A stretch of DNA of 64,000 bases from Tubiluchus corallicola (Eukaryota > Priapulida > Priapulimorpha > Priapulimorphida > Tubiluchidae), in NCBI GenBank assembly GCA_030141605.1, contig JAQGDQ010000008.1:1042501-1106500 (forward strand), in the 5' to 3' direction. Below are positions 50,501 through 62,687 of the stretch, in pieces. The notes below the pieces were generated by a model that had not been told where the DNA came from, made no database searches, and was given only the letters and a program-made list of their open reading frames with translations. Both the position numbers and the translations under genes were made by a program. The number at the start of each line of letters is the position of its first letter. The stretch's first letter is position 1.

Positions 50501-53500
50501 CAACATTACTACATTAGTGTCTTTTTGGTAAAGCTGAATAATGGAACAAAAGCTATTCAGTTAAATTAAATGCTACCTCTAACAAGTGTAACATTATAGA
50601 ATTTGCTTTAAGTATCGATGTCTAGCCGTGCGCGTCGCGATTACTCATAAAATATTAATCATATCTACTAAGAAATTTGCTTTATTGATTAATAACAATT
50701 ACTGGCGCCATTTGAGAAATTGTTAACCGATCGATACTAACGGCATAAAGTGCACTGCTAATCAATTTATGTTGTGTGAAACTTGCATGAAACCTTGAGT
50801 TTCTGTATGGAAATGTACTTGGGCATTGCTGCATTATAAAGTGATAAAAACATTTGGACTATTTGAACAAAACTCTAATGCAAAAATGTTAAATTTTCTT
50901 GATAAAACTTAAACAAAACATTAAATTTAGCCCTTCCGCAGTGGATCTAACCTGATTTCCTGCAGTGAGTACGGTCGTAAATTGATAGATTGTTATGAAA
51001 TAGCTTGACGAATGCACTGTATTATTTATTTTGACAGGATTCGGAATGTAGAAATGTTAACCCGTCAGTTTGTTTTGCGGGTGTTTTCTTTTAAGAGACG
51101 AATTTGTTAAGACCAGCAAATATATTCCTCTTCTCATATTCAAACTTTTTTTCAAATTAAAGAGGTGGCTTTGTATTCTTGTTAATGGAAGACAAAGTAG
51201 TTCGTACAATATATCGTAGCATAGTGTTTATAAAACAAACATCTCACCATGATACCATTTACCAAAAAAATATCAAGTTATTTAATGATTTTTTATACAC
51301 TCGCCACTCTACACACTGGAATCCAGCAGCACGCGGTAGCAGGACTTATTTAAATCCAGCAGCACGCGGTAGCAGGACTTATTTAATGTAGATCGTTGTG
51401 GCAAAACCTGAATCTAGTTCATTATCAAGGCCAATTCTCTGAAATGAGACACTGAACTAGTAGAAGTGTCTTCCCAGCCAAGTTCAGATGTGAATGCGCC
51501 TGCGCTATTTGGGGTATATAAACTATAATCATTATGGCAAATGAAACTGTCTAGAGTATCCTACATGATGGTTACCCATCCAGTCGTTGACTAGCCTTGG
51601 CATCATTCTGACAAAGTACTCTAAGTGCTATATGTGCTAAAAATACATTATGCACATGTATAATATATAATGTTATATACGTATAATGTATTAAGTACTT
51701 TTAATGAGCTGTAGCTGGAATCTCAGTCTTAACAACAACAACAGAACAAAACACCAACCATGTGATAAGCATGCCTACTGGCATTTATTTAGAAATTGTG
51801 GATGAGACGTTTTGACCATCCCTAATAGTTGTTTTCAGTCTACAAAGGAATAATACAAACAGATTAAATCTACTTATTATTTCACACAAAGTATGAAATG
51901 ACCATGGGTGTGTGTGGTCGAACATCTCCATACTTTCTAAATAAATGCCATTAGGCATGTTTAATTACATCGTTGGTGATTTTGTTTTGCTTTCATTGAG
52001 TTGATTTACTAGAACATTTTGGTAATCCTACAATCTCAGTCAATTTGTATACCTGATAGTTTTCTTCAGTAAAATAAATTTAATTACAAAACGTTTTGCG
52101 AGCTCACTTGTAACAGTCATTTTATATTATGTCGTTTCGGTCAATTTATTTTCCACGAAATTTTATCGAAAATGATATAAATGATTTTGATAAGAAACCT
52201 GTCAAAACATTAAACATCCCAGTGAAAAATGTTACTGAAGCAGAGATACAAATGATATAATAGTATTGATAAACAAAATAATTGTTCTAGGCAGTTTCAG
52301 CTGTCATTACTAACAAAGCAATAGATATATTCTTTTGGAAATTTAACTCCAATTAGAAAGATATATGTTCACTATTCTGTGCATATTTATTAAATTAAAA
52401 GGTGGGCAAACACTCATTATACATGTTTGCTCGTTTTTTTTTGTTAGAACTAAAAATCAGAAGAGGGTGTAAATTCCTAATTTTAAATATTTGTTTTTCT
52501 TACATAATTACATAATGCACAAGCTCACCATTCCAGATTTTTACTTTACATCTGCATTTTGCAAAATTGCATTTCCAAGCTGCTTACATTTCAAACCAAA
52601 AGAAAAAAGTGTTAATCACAGCTGCTTGTCTTTTCTACTCTCAAAGGAGGTCACAGCATCCGACATTTTAGTTTGTTTTTTGAAGAATTCTTATGCCTGT
52701 TTGGTAAAATTGCTGAAAAACTTACAGCACAGAGTCAGTGACTGCAATACTATTGTTTGTGTAGGCACAGGTTCCAGTCAGCTTATTTAAACATCACCAT
52801 AGCAATCGATTTAGTATCAGATCTTTCCTGTTGCGTGTGTCCTGCATCTCAGCATTCATAGCCGAGCAGTCACGCCAATGTGCTTCGCCTTAATGGCTCG
52901 TGATCTGCTGGGTAGCCTGGGTTCAATATTTGTTATGCACAATTTCATTTGCTGTACCAAGCCTGGATGTTTACATCATTGAAGGTGGGTGTAAGCACAT
53001 CCATACTCGGTTAAGACACTCCTTTTAGTTTGGTGGTTTGGTAGTTTAGTTTGGATAGCCTTGATAATGAGAGAACTAGACAAATGTGGCGTTAATTAAG
53101 CCTTGCTGCGAATGTAAAATTTCGGTTTCTATCACTTGACTCAGACAAGAACCGCCAGGCATGTAAGTAAGATTGACGGTGAATAAAGGAGGATCTTTCA
53201 ATCTTGGACAAAGGATCACCTAAGCATACATGAGGAACTTTATTAGGTATCATAAACAAATCAGTATTTAAACCATAAATAAACCATAATTTGTCTGAAA
53301 CGCTAAGAGACGTTGTTTCACCTGTTAACTTTATCAAGCTATTTATAACGAACGTTCTCAACATTTAGTGACATTTTAATGTTACTAGTCACAAAACATT
53401 AAATAATTGCTAAGAAACGCTAATAATTGTATGGTGCACATAAAGTAGTAAGATTACATAGACGGTTGGTAAAAAAATCTGTCTGCAACAAATTCTTTGA

Positions 53501-55451
53501 CTCATGATTACGTAGACGTTTGGTAAAAAAAAATCTATCTGCAACAAATTCTTTGACTCATGTTGTCTCACAAATTTTTCCCACATACTGCAAGTTTTGT
53601 ATGAAACAAACTGTGTCGTGGGTAACCTCAGTCAACAATTATTATCGGATAATACATGCCAAAACAACTGCTTTTTATTGGCTTGATCTGGCTTTGCCTG
53701 GATAGACTTTTGTGCCGAGGCAGACGAGAGGAGGATGAATTTGTCTGAGACAGAATTTGTGTGCTACAAACTTGATGACCAGATATTCTTCTGGTAAAAA
53801 TCTAAAACAGTTGTGTACTAAAGTAAGTTCTGAACTGGACAAATTAAGCTATTGGTTCGCAAAAAAACAAACTGTCGTTAAATTTAAGAAATACAAAATT
53901 CAAGGTATGAAAAAAGGTATGGTATGGAATTTATGGAAAAGTAATGAAACGGATGTTAGTATTAATATTAATGGAATGACTATTGAAAGAGTATATGTTA
54001 CTAAAGTTCTTGGAGTGAAAATTGACCACAAGCTGACATGGAGAGAGCACATAAAAATTGTTAAATCGAAATTGTCTAAAAGCATAGCAATACTTTGTAG
54101 AGTTAAACATATTTTAAAGCAAGAATCATTGTATACTCTTTATTCTTCATTAGTTATGCCATATCTGTATTATTGTTCTGAAATATGGGGTACTACATAC
54201 ATTACAAATGTAAAACCAGTATACATATTACAAAAGAAAGCTATAAGAATTGTCAGCAAAGTTGGTTATTGTGACCACACTAATCCTTTGTTTTGTAAAC
54301 TGAAAGCTCTAAAGCTAAAAGATTTGTAAAATCTCAATACTGCATTGCTAATGTACAAAGCTGAAAAAATGAGTTGCCAGAAAATGTGCAAAAATTGTTT
54401 ACAAAAGTGAATCATGCGAACGTTGTAACACGCCAGAACAATTACTTTAAAATACTCCTAGTGAGAACAAGAAAGAAATCAATGTGTATATCAGTTTTTG
54501 GTGCTAAGCTATGGAATGACCTAGATAAAGAAATCAAAGAAAGTAAGACTATCAGTGTTTTAAAAAAAGGTTTAGATTGGCAGCTGCTAAAAGTTATGAG
54601 CGTATTAGTGAACAATTTTAAAAAGTGCTGTGATAATGTAATTTTAGATGTAGTTTTATTATACGATGTAATTTGTGATTTTAGATGCAAAAACAATTTC
54701 AGAAGTAAAATCTAAAAGGGGAAGGAAAATTTAAGTTTTAACTTCATCCTTTCCTTTTCTTGAGTGCCATTTATTGTAGTTTTATTGTTTTATATGTATG
54801 TATAATGTATTTTATATTAATGTGTGCAAATTTTATGTGTAACATGTAATAGTTTTTTAACTCATTGAATAAATAAATAATTAATTAATTTCCTCTTAAA
54901 ACATTGTTTATGGAGCCCACACATGAGCAAAAATCTGTCTCAGACAAGTTACAGACAGGTTTTGCATCATGTGTATCCCGTAATAGTGAAGTCATAGCGC
55001 ATGACATTCTATGCTGTAACATAGATATAGGGAATTTTTTTTATTAGATTAGGTTTCATAAAAATATCCTTTATTGAGGAATATTTGTGTCAGTGTTATT
55101 GTTCTTGCTGTTAAACATTTATTGACTTTCAAGCCATTCCTTAACTTGTCTTAACTTCTCTTTCCCAATTCTTGACATCTTGTCTGAGTTCACCAAAACT
55201 TCTAATGCATGTTTCTGTGTTGAGTGCTAATCATTTCATTTGCTCAAAATCTAAAACAGTAATTTCACTTTTAGTCCAAGCAATTTCGTAAATGTAACGT
55301 ACTGAGCAATGGAGTTAATATGTTAATAAATAGATTGTTGTGCATATTCTAAAAACGGAAAGACCATAGATTAACTTTTTTATTTTTTTCTAGGTGCATA
55401 TCTGAGTGGTTTAAAGTTAAGCAGTCGTGTCCTGAACACCCGTCAGACTAG
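38547..55451 (+). CDS. ZNRF: ZNRF1/2-like RING E3 ubiquitin ligase, complete
   Basis: Four exons: 38547-38973, 48487-48582, 49689-49794, 55394-55451 (687 nt, 228 codons plus TAG), all with GT-AG borders and consistent phase. ZNRF proteins are membrane-anchored ubiquitin ligases. Seen: an N-terminal MGAKPS with Gly2 for myristoylation; a low-complexity, Ser/Arg-rich region to about residue 142; a zinc finger with Cys146, Cys149, Cys160, His161 and Cys165; LTKPRVTFN; then a C-terminal RING with C185-x2-C188, LPCLCIYH around 201-208, C211, W215, C222 and the terminal CPEHPSD. Length is close to the usual 225-245 residues, and the two zinc modules and the exact C-terminus match the family. The first coding exon is probably preceded by a spliced 5' UTR exon (an AG lies at about 38515). 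Intron 1 is 9.5 kb, and intron 3 (5.6 kb) contains an RT relic. The ZNRF1/ZNRF2 split is probably vertebrate, so no number is given. Confidence 0.96.
39536..39690. repeat. dispersed repeat copy 2 (empty site for the hAT MITE)
   Basis: Matches the flanks of the MITE at 26459-26831: GGCATCCAGTTTTCCACTTT, TTAATTCATGTTAACTCACA, GGGGTAGGCCCCTTGAAG, GTGTGGTGAACAGTGACC and GGGTCAAGGACA. No element lies at GTGAACAG. Confidence 0.7.
39691..47425. other. intron 1 of the ZNRF-like gene, unassigned
   Basis: Long intron sequence. It holds a (GA)-rich microsatellite at about 43105-43202 and an (TA)n run at about 46958-46975, and G/C-richer patches near 45100-45350 and 46500-46800 without recognisable genes. 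Confidence 0.3.
43105..43202. repeat. (GATA)/(GA)n microsatellite
   Basis: AAGATAGATAGATAAATAGA grades into GAGAGAGAGTGAGTGAGTGA and ends in (GA)n. Confidence 0.85.
47426..48070. mobile_element. candidate inverted-repeat element
   Basis: The left end GTAGGACTCCACGTGTGCGT and the right end, reverse complement, GTATGACTCCAGGTGCGCGT match at 17 of 20 positions. Both arms contain TAATGCGTGA and further in TTTCCATGTGT. There is no clear target duplication and no transposase. The reading frame at 47807-48088 lies over the right arm and is not taken as a gene. Confidence 0.4.
48583..49688. other. intron 2 of the ZNRF-like gene
   Basis: Nothing recognised beyond its splice sites. Confidence 0.4.
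51320..51385. repeat. 33-bp perfect tandem duplication
   Basis: AATCCAGCAGCACGCGGTAG followed by CAGGACTTATTTA occurs twice, starting at 51320 and 51353. Because 33 is a multiple of 3 it repeats NPAARGSRTYL in one frame, but no gene is supported there. Confidence 0.9.
52852..52945 (+). mobile_element. tRNA-like sequence, possible SINE head
   Basis: CATAGCCGAGCAGT resembles the A box and D arm of Leu/Ser-type tRNAs, and CCTGGGTTCAATATT about 55 nt later resembles the T arm and B box. The ends do not pair into an acceptor stem. More likely a decayed tRNA-derived SINE than a gene. Confidence 0.3.
53453..53562. repeat. 54-55-bp tandem duplication
   Basis: ATTACATAGACGGTTGGTAA at 53453 and ATTACGTAGACGTTTGGTAA at 53507, each followed by CTGCAACAAATTCTTTGACT and CATG. 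Confidence 0.85.
53757..54893 (+). mobile_element. non-LTR retrotransposon relic: RT C-terminal half and 3' UTR
   Basis: The frame 53757-54329 reads ATNLMTRYSSGKNLKQLC (just after the FADD box), SELDKLSYWFAKKQ, VYVTKVLGVKIDHKLTWREH, ILCRVKHILKQESLYTLYSS and VMPYLYYCSEIWGTTY. After a stop and frameshift, 54374-54715 gives NNYFKILLVRTRKKS and FGAKLWNDLDKEIKESKTIS. The stop is followed at once by a hairpin (54714-54758) and about 130 nt on by an AAATAAATAATTAATTAATT tail. 5'-truncated; in intron 3 of the ZNRF-like gene. Confidence 0.85.
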
Positions 55452-58400
55452 TTTCAATTCAAATCAAAAAGTGACAGTCGCGAACATTTGCGACCTCAGG
55501 TGTGTTGTCGTTTGTGAAAAGAAATATATTTTCTGCATTTTATTTTGTACGAAAACTAGATTTTGTACAGAATTCCCTTTTTGGGTTCACTACAGCTGCT
55601 GCTGGTCCAGCTACTACTTAAGAGAAAGTACGAGAAATCATGTGAAAACAGTGTACTTTTTAAGTGCAAATATCACAATGTGGAAATAATGAGCTTTTCA
55701 ACTATCGTTGCTCACATGGTGGGAAAACAATATGGAAGTGTAATCAAAACTTGTATATAATAATTATGTGCATCGTGTAAGTGAACTATTGAATGCTGAT
55801 TTTTTTTTAATCGTTTGTAATCGTCACATTCGTTAGCCATTTTCGAGGAATCACACAAATCCTACATTTTTGATTGAGATGCAGATGCCTTTATGACCAT
55901 GTAACTAAATTGGAAATTTATACTAAGACTTACATTGCTATGCAATGCTCTTGAACAAGTTATCTGTCTAATATCTCTTTGCTGTACCTAAGCTACTGGA
56001 CCCAAAATTTCACTTGTGTATTTCAGACTGTCAAGTACTTCAATATACTGTCAAGTACGCCGAACTTGCAAAGGCCTTTGGTGTTGCTTTTAACTTTTTA
56101 ACATACTTGCACCATTAGGTATATATTCCATTTCACATAGTAGTAATTAAAAATAACAGTGTTTTAACATCACAACTGATACGGTCCACTCGGCGCTACT
56201 GGACAGTGAACCTCTCTTTGCACGACTAACTACTTACATCTCTGCATGATTACTTGATCTGCTTTACGCAAAAGTTTTAAAATCCACCACCTAAGATGCA
56301 AGTTTAATTGCACATTATGTTCTCTAGATCTAAGAATGTGTCAAGAGATTTTGTTTTGGTTGTTATTTTGTAAGCTGGTTATTGACATTTTTACTGTAGA
56401 AAACAAAGCCTTTATTGAACATGCTGCAAGACAAGTGAAATTGAAAAATTACTAAAAATAAAGCAAGAGTTGCGTGACTGATTATGTATCCTGCAAGAAA
56501 TAATTGCAGTAAAAACAGTTGTCAATACATAGCTGAAAATATTTATTGCTAGAGAAAAACATTGAGTCATTACTTGACTAACTCAAAGTTGCATTTATTA
56601 TTAAATTAACAGATACAGATTTGTTTTTTAATTTGCAGTCCAAAAACTTAGAAATATAAAACAAACTGAACAAAATGTTAATGGAGATATGATGAAAACA
56701 TTTTGTGGTTGCAGAGCCCTGCTACGTGCTGTTATTGGTGCATTACAGCATGTTTGCATTAAAAACAAAATTGTGTTTCTATTTTTTTCATATTTTATTG
56801 CTTTCTTTCAATGCGCTAATTTATTTTATTCTGCTCAATTTCCTGTGCTGTAAAATCTGCTAGATGAAGCTTTGCCAGTTTGTCAAGTTAATCTACCTTT
56901 CGTCTTGTAAAGCTAACTTGTCATATTTATGCTTTTTAAGAACTTGCTTAGTTTTTTCTCCTTTTTCGGGTGTTAAAAACTTTATTGATTTGCACCATTT
57001 AAAAAGTCATGTTCAATTGTTTTCTAAAAATGTTTCTACAGTGATTTTTAGCGATACCAACAGATAAAAATACCTACAGAGGAAGTTTGTAATGATTGTA
57101 CAGTAGTAGCAAATCGGGGAGAGTTTAATGTTATTATTGCAATTATTGTTTTATAGAAAACAAATAATTGTACAGATATGATACATACATGAGTAATTGT
57201 CAATACATTATCATCTAACCATTCAGAGAAGGCCATGTGCCATAAGGTTTTGAGATTTAATATGATGTAACAGAAATTTGGAGTTCACCAAATGTATATT
57301 AAGCAGATTTGACTGTATTTGGACAATTTTATTGTCAGTCAAGCTGTTGCACCTTAATCAAAAGCTTGTACATGTATTTTACACTGTTGTTTTATTTAAT
57401 GCTTGCAAAACTAGTCCTTTTTCACAAAGATCGTTTTGCAATAATTTATAAATCACGTAATTACTTGTTGTAATATCATAGAAATCCATAGCATTCTATC
57501 CTAGTTAACAGAGCTGATATAAAACAAGACCTTGCTAGCGTCTTTACCCTACAAGAATTTGCCAAGCAAATCCCATTTTTATACTAATTAACTTGGCTAT
57601 GTTTAATGTATTAGAGTCTGCACTTGCAGACTGATGCTAAGTGCGGTGCTACTGCGTTTGAAAATTGCACCAACTGCAGTTACGTTTTTATTAAGTTTTT
57701 TACTCCGAAACTGTAGCAGAGGTTTTTGTGCTTTTGTAAATTTTGCAGAAAATGTGGAAACGAGTTTTAAAGATCGAGGAAGTTTTTACCTTATGACAGC
57801 ACCCCTTCCCGACTAAGCTGCCTGATGTGTCATTACAAATCAGATGTCTGATTTGTCAGCAGTGATAATTGTGCGGTTTTATTATTTGGCATGTCATTCA
57901 TTTAGCGTGTGCACTACATTAGCTCTGCATTAATGTTATAGTCCTTAATGACTATGTAATATTAATGTGATCATTAATGACTATGACGTTAATGTTACTG
58001 TCCTATAATCACATTGTGACTTTTCAGTCACAAGTTCAATAGTTTTTTCTGGTGCCACTGCTTTCTTAAGGCAACACGGTTGTTGCCTTTTCAAGGTGTC
58101 ATGCATTTGATATTTAAAATAAGAAATAAAGTAAAATCAAAGTTTGTAACTGGCTATAAGTTTGTAACAATTTGTAACTGGCTTAGATGAAACTTTTTTT
58201 ACTATATTGTACTAATCATGTATGTAAAAGGTGAGGATGCATGTCACGGTGCTGTTTTCTATCTGTAGCATCTGTAATAGCTGTGAAAATGATTCTGAGG
58301 TTTGCAACATGGGATAACAAAAAAAATCAGCTTATACGAATAGAGAACAATTTTAAGCAGAGTAATAAAATAGTCTTTATTACTATTAGAGGGTTTTATT

Positions 58401-60490
58401 TTTTTAATCTTTTCTGATAAATAATTGTGGTATTTGAGAAATAATACTTTTGCTGTAATGGAACTCACTAGTATGAAAATATTGCTGAACGTAAAAGTTA
58501 CAGTTCGTAGCTAATAATGCTGTAAAAGTTGCAATGTTGTAACAGTTTGTATACCTTGATTGTAAGATTGTACATTACAGTGTATGAAATTATGTGCAAT
58601 GCTGTTTTTCTTGCCCAACGATGTTTTTTTGTTTCAACAGAAAGAGATATTCGGGTGCTAACAAGTAACTAGTAATATTGATTTTTTTTCGAAATATCGC
58701 GTCAAAATGCTTTTAAGAAAATAGTACTTTTGTCAATAAAAAAGTTGAAGCTGAATCGTTGAGTTTCACAGTAATTGGTTCGACAAATAGTAGTGGCTGC
58801 CTAATTATTTTGGATTAGATTATCACTTAATTAAGCCACACGCCATTATTGATTTACGATAGTGCGGTTGTTAGTGGCTTTTGATCTGACAAAATCTATC
58901 AATCCATTCTTTATGGTGTTAGTTCGCAAGTGCACTCTACATGTTTTGTTCTGAAAACGCTGGTTTCTATCTGAAGATCAGACCTACTCAGTATTAGCCA
59001 GCCCCACTACCAGGCCCTACTGATTGTCATGCAAGAGCAAGTAGTTTTGCTTTACATCAACAAGTGGCATTAAACCCGATCTCTCTCTCAGCGATGCCAT
59101 TATTATATTGCCATACCGCAGGTGAAACTCCTAATACAGTACTTACTATTCTATACACTCAAAGTATTCACTCTATAGAAGTGGGTAGGTTTCATTTACC
59201 ATTCGCTTTTCTCCACGTTAATTAATGCTTATTGATTTGCACAGTAACCGCTAGTGGGCACTGATGCATTTTCATTGTAGAATGTAGGATAAATAACTGC
59301 AAGATGATTAGCTGCGAACCGTAGTGAAGAACGTTCAATGGTCAGTAGTAGTGACAAACTTATGATCCGTTACTGTAGTAATTTAAACCAAGAACGTCTT
59401 CAATCCAAAATGAATGCATAGTTTTCTACTTTTATGGTAATTAGTAAGGACTACTACTATAAGTGAGTGTAGTCAATTGTTAACTTGGTAATTATGGGTA
59501 CTAATGCATTAATTATCTGTTATTCAGGTTAAGAATAGGTTAGTATGGTCTTGCCTGTAAGTCATGCAGTTAGACACGAGCGGGGTACATTTTTAATAAT
59601 TAACCTTGACAGACTTGATATTAGACCCGTTTTCGATGTAGTCCAACTGGTAAAAAGAAATTTAGGTAGATTTACTTTGTGCGAATTTATTGAGTTTATA
59701 CGTATATGATAAGTTATCTATTATAAGTATAACACAAGATTTTTATCGTGCATCTTTAATATGTAGAATGTGAACAATTTGCTTTTGCCGTGTAGCAAAT
59801 TTAGCTGATGCTGAGCAACTATTATTTTAATATTTTGATGTAATATTTTATTATATTTGATATATAATAATGATGTAGTATTTTAAGATGAAATGGCTCA
59901 AACAAATGTCAAACTCGTAAAAACTCCAACAAGCTTTTACACTGCATTTTCCTTAGGAAATTATTAGACCGTCCAAATCCCGCACACAGAATTTTGCATA
60001 TAAATCTACAAGAAGTTTTTACACGACCCACACACATCCACATCACGCCAACCCGCAACACCACTCCATACAACAGCGAAGATGTCAAGAACAACGTCAT
60101 GATGACGACGTCGGCAACAACAAAAACATAACGAAACCTAGCAAAACATTTTGGATAAAGTTGAAACAGTGAAATGAGGAGCGCTATTTGTCCATCAATG
60201 ATCAATAGTAGCAAACAATTAATCATTTATAGTCTGTTCACTGCTCCTTAAAAAGATGGCTATAAGCTAGCTGTTAAAAATTAAGTCTAGCAAAGCAGAA
60301 TATGATGGAATGACGTTATAAACAATGGTTTTGCGACAGTATTTTTTCAAGCGGAAATGGAACCCGTCGTAGCTGCTCCTGGTGGAGCACTCACAGGTGA
60401 TCAGAAGCGCCGTTTGTGGTTGCACTGCCTTCTCATAAGAGTGCTTAACTTTAACTTGAGTGATGCTAACGAAATTGAAGAAATGACTTG
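55452..60490. other. 3' UTR of the ZNRF-like gene and intergenic sequence
   Basis: No exon recognised. The ZNRF-like 3' UTR starts at 55452; its end is unknown. AATAAA motifs occur at about 58128-58133 and 58735-58740. Confidence 0.3.
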
Positions 60491-61470
60491 GAAATCTGCA
60501 TCCTCAACGTGCCTTTAGGATCAAATCCCGTCAACTTTTGCTAAAACAATCTATTTTATCTGTTATTTTGCCGTATCTTGTGAATTCTTTCAATACTCCT
60601 ATTATGACTGTTACCGTGCCTGATGCTTTTAAATTTGCTGCTGTTAAACCTTTGATGAAAAAGCACTCACTTGATGCAAATGTCTTGAAAAACTACCGTC
60701 CACTATCTAATTTGCCGTTTGTGTCTACCGAATCATTGCTGCACGTTTGAATAGTCATATAGGGGAAATTTTCTGTGACACCAATTACAATGAACTTACA
60801 GATCTGGTCATAGTACTGAGACTGCTTTACTAAAAAATTTTAACGATATTTTTACAATCACTTGATCTGAAACATGATGAGTGTTTAGAGTTACTACATA
60901 TATCTGTCGCATTCAATTGGCACTATTAATCACACAATTTTACTTAGCAGACTTTACAATAGATGTGGCTTTGAACTAGTTTCGTTCTAAATGACCATTC
61001 TGGAGACCATCTCATTAATACTGGGGTACCTCGTGTCTTTAATGAATCCCATTCTTTTCGGAATTTACGTAGCCCTCTCTTGAGGACGTTGTGTCTAAGT
61101 ATAGTATTTGCTATCATTGTTATACTGATGATACACAATTATGTATATATTTCTTTTTCACCTACTAATGATGCTGCAACATTGCCTCGGCATGAAGCTT
61201 GTATCTCTGAAATATGAGCTTGTATGGGTTGGCACTCGTCGCTATATCTCAGTGATGACAAAACTGAATTTATGCGTTTTGTGTATTGGCGGATAAATCT
61301 GATATTTTTTAATATATATCGTTTAATTAGTTGCCTCGTGAATTTTCATTGTATGCTTATATTTTATTATTGCAGTCATCCTTAATTGTAGACATGTATT
61401 GTAGCGAATCTGATGACAATAATTATCGATTTCTGTACTTTGCAAATAAATTATCGTTATCGTCGTGATT
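60491..61470 (+). mobile_element. CR1/L2-like non-LTR RT relic
   Basis: Frames in order: SASSTC and IPST, then [68 protein letters not shown], a diverged HSTETALL-like stretch near 60807, LSVAFN-like, the GVPxG region near 61024, and YTDDTQLC (the catalytic box) near 61127-61150. This order and [13 protein letters not shown] are typical of CR1/L2-group elements. Many stops and frameshifts. The 3' part ends in an ATTATCGTTATCGTCGTG-like tail near 61450-61470. Confidence 0.75.
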
Positions 61471-62687
61471 CCAGTTCCTCGTTTTTACTAAGAGCCATAG
61501 AATTTTCTCCAAGACCCCACGAAGCTCTGCTATGACGTTTCAATGTATGCCGTCAAAATTCCGAAAAAATCGGATGGGCGCATCCAGAAATACTCAGTTG
61601 AAGAAAGTCGCGAGCCTTCAGGGCCTTTTTTTAAATTACACGCCATGTACGTTAAATGCTATTTCCAATGATGTGTAGTATCTCCTTTCATAGTCGTCTT
61701 CCTTAGATCTCAATTTTAAATAAGTTTTGTGAAAAAACTTGGCATTTTGGAGGTTTTTTGTCCGTCTCGTGGCGCCTTCCTCCCATATGCCCCAAATCGA
61801 AAACTGAACCCACTGCATCAATTCATTTGATGCAATTTGTCGCAACTCATTCAATAGTCGCCGAGAAAATCGCGTGCTTCGTACACATGTATAAACCTTG
61901 GGAATTATTTTAGTTGGGCGTGTACTGAAACGCCTTAAAAGTATAAAGAACAAACACACGCAGGAACAGAATACGCATATAAAAAGTTATCATTAAGGTA
62001 TAAAAATATTGGTATAAGTGATTACTTCTATAAATCAAAGAAAACGTAGGGAGTTCAATGGCTATGATTCAAGTGTATTTTCTGTCGCTAGTTGGCGCCA
62101 CTGCCTACGTTTTACATAGAACCTTCAATGATAAAAGTTTTTGTCAACTATAGAAAGTGCAACAATGTCCAGTTTAAAGTTGCAATAGTACAACAATGCA
62201 ATAACGTTAAAAATATGAATGAGGTAAGCACTCAAGCATGCCAACTGAAATTAAGCACGCTGAACCTGATCAGCAAATGGATTGATGACCACCTGAAAAT
62301 ATACTTCTGCACACCATCACCAAATATTTTTGTCATTTAGGAAAGACATATTAGCATTCAAACATGACTAAGACGTCTCCCCCGCTTCAGTACATAAGAT
62401 CATAGGTTTCGCTCTTGTCACTATCACAATCAGCTGTAAGATATGCCTGCTTGCAAATTGCTTGGACTGTATGCTAAATTATGTACTACAAGCTTATTCT
62501 GTTAGCTTTTTGCTCTACTATTTCTTATCAAAATGCGTGGAAAGCTATTTGCAGACACTGATGAGGTCCTACGATGCGGGAGTGTTTCTTGCCTCCAGGG
62601 CTTGTGTGAATGTTCGGTTTCAATGTCTATACTTTGTTGCAACTCACAGGAACTTGCATGTTGATAAAACTTAATAACAATTAGGCA
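61471..62687. other. intergenic sequence or 3' UTR of the DOK-like gene
   Basis: A more G/C-rich patch lies at 61490-61930, with no recognised protein. The 3' UTR of the minus-strand DOK-like gene begins at 62687. Confidence 0.3.

Noticed and set aside
51179-51391. short protein with the NPAARGSRTYL repeat
   Set aside because: A short frame extended by a 33-bp tandem duplication inside a ZNRF intron; no start context, splicing or homology.
59909-60226. 105-codon minus-strand frame with hydrophobic segments as a membrane protein
   Set aside because: No family resemblance; hydrophobic frames arise readily in AT-rich sequence.
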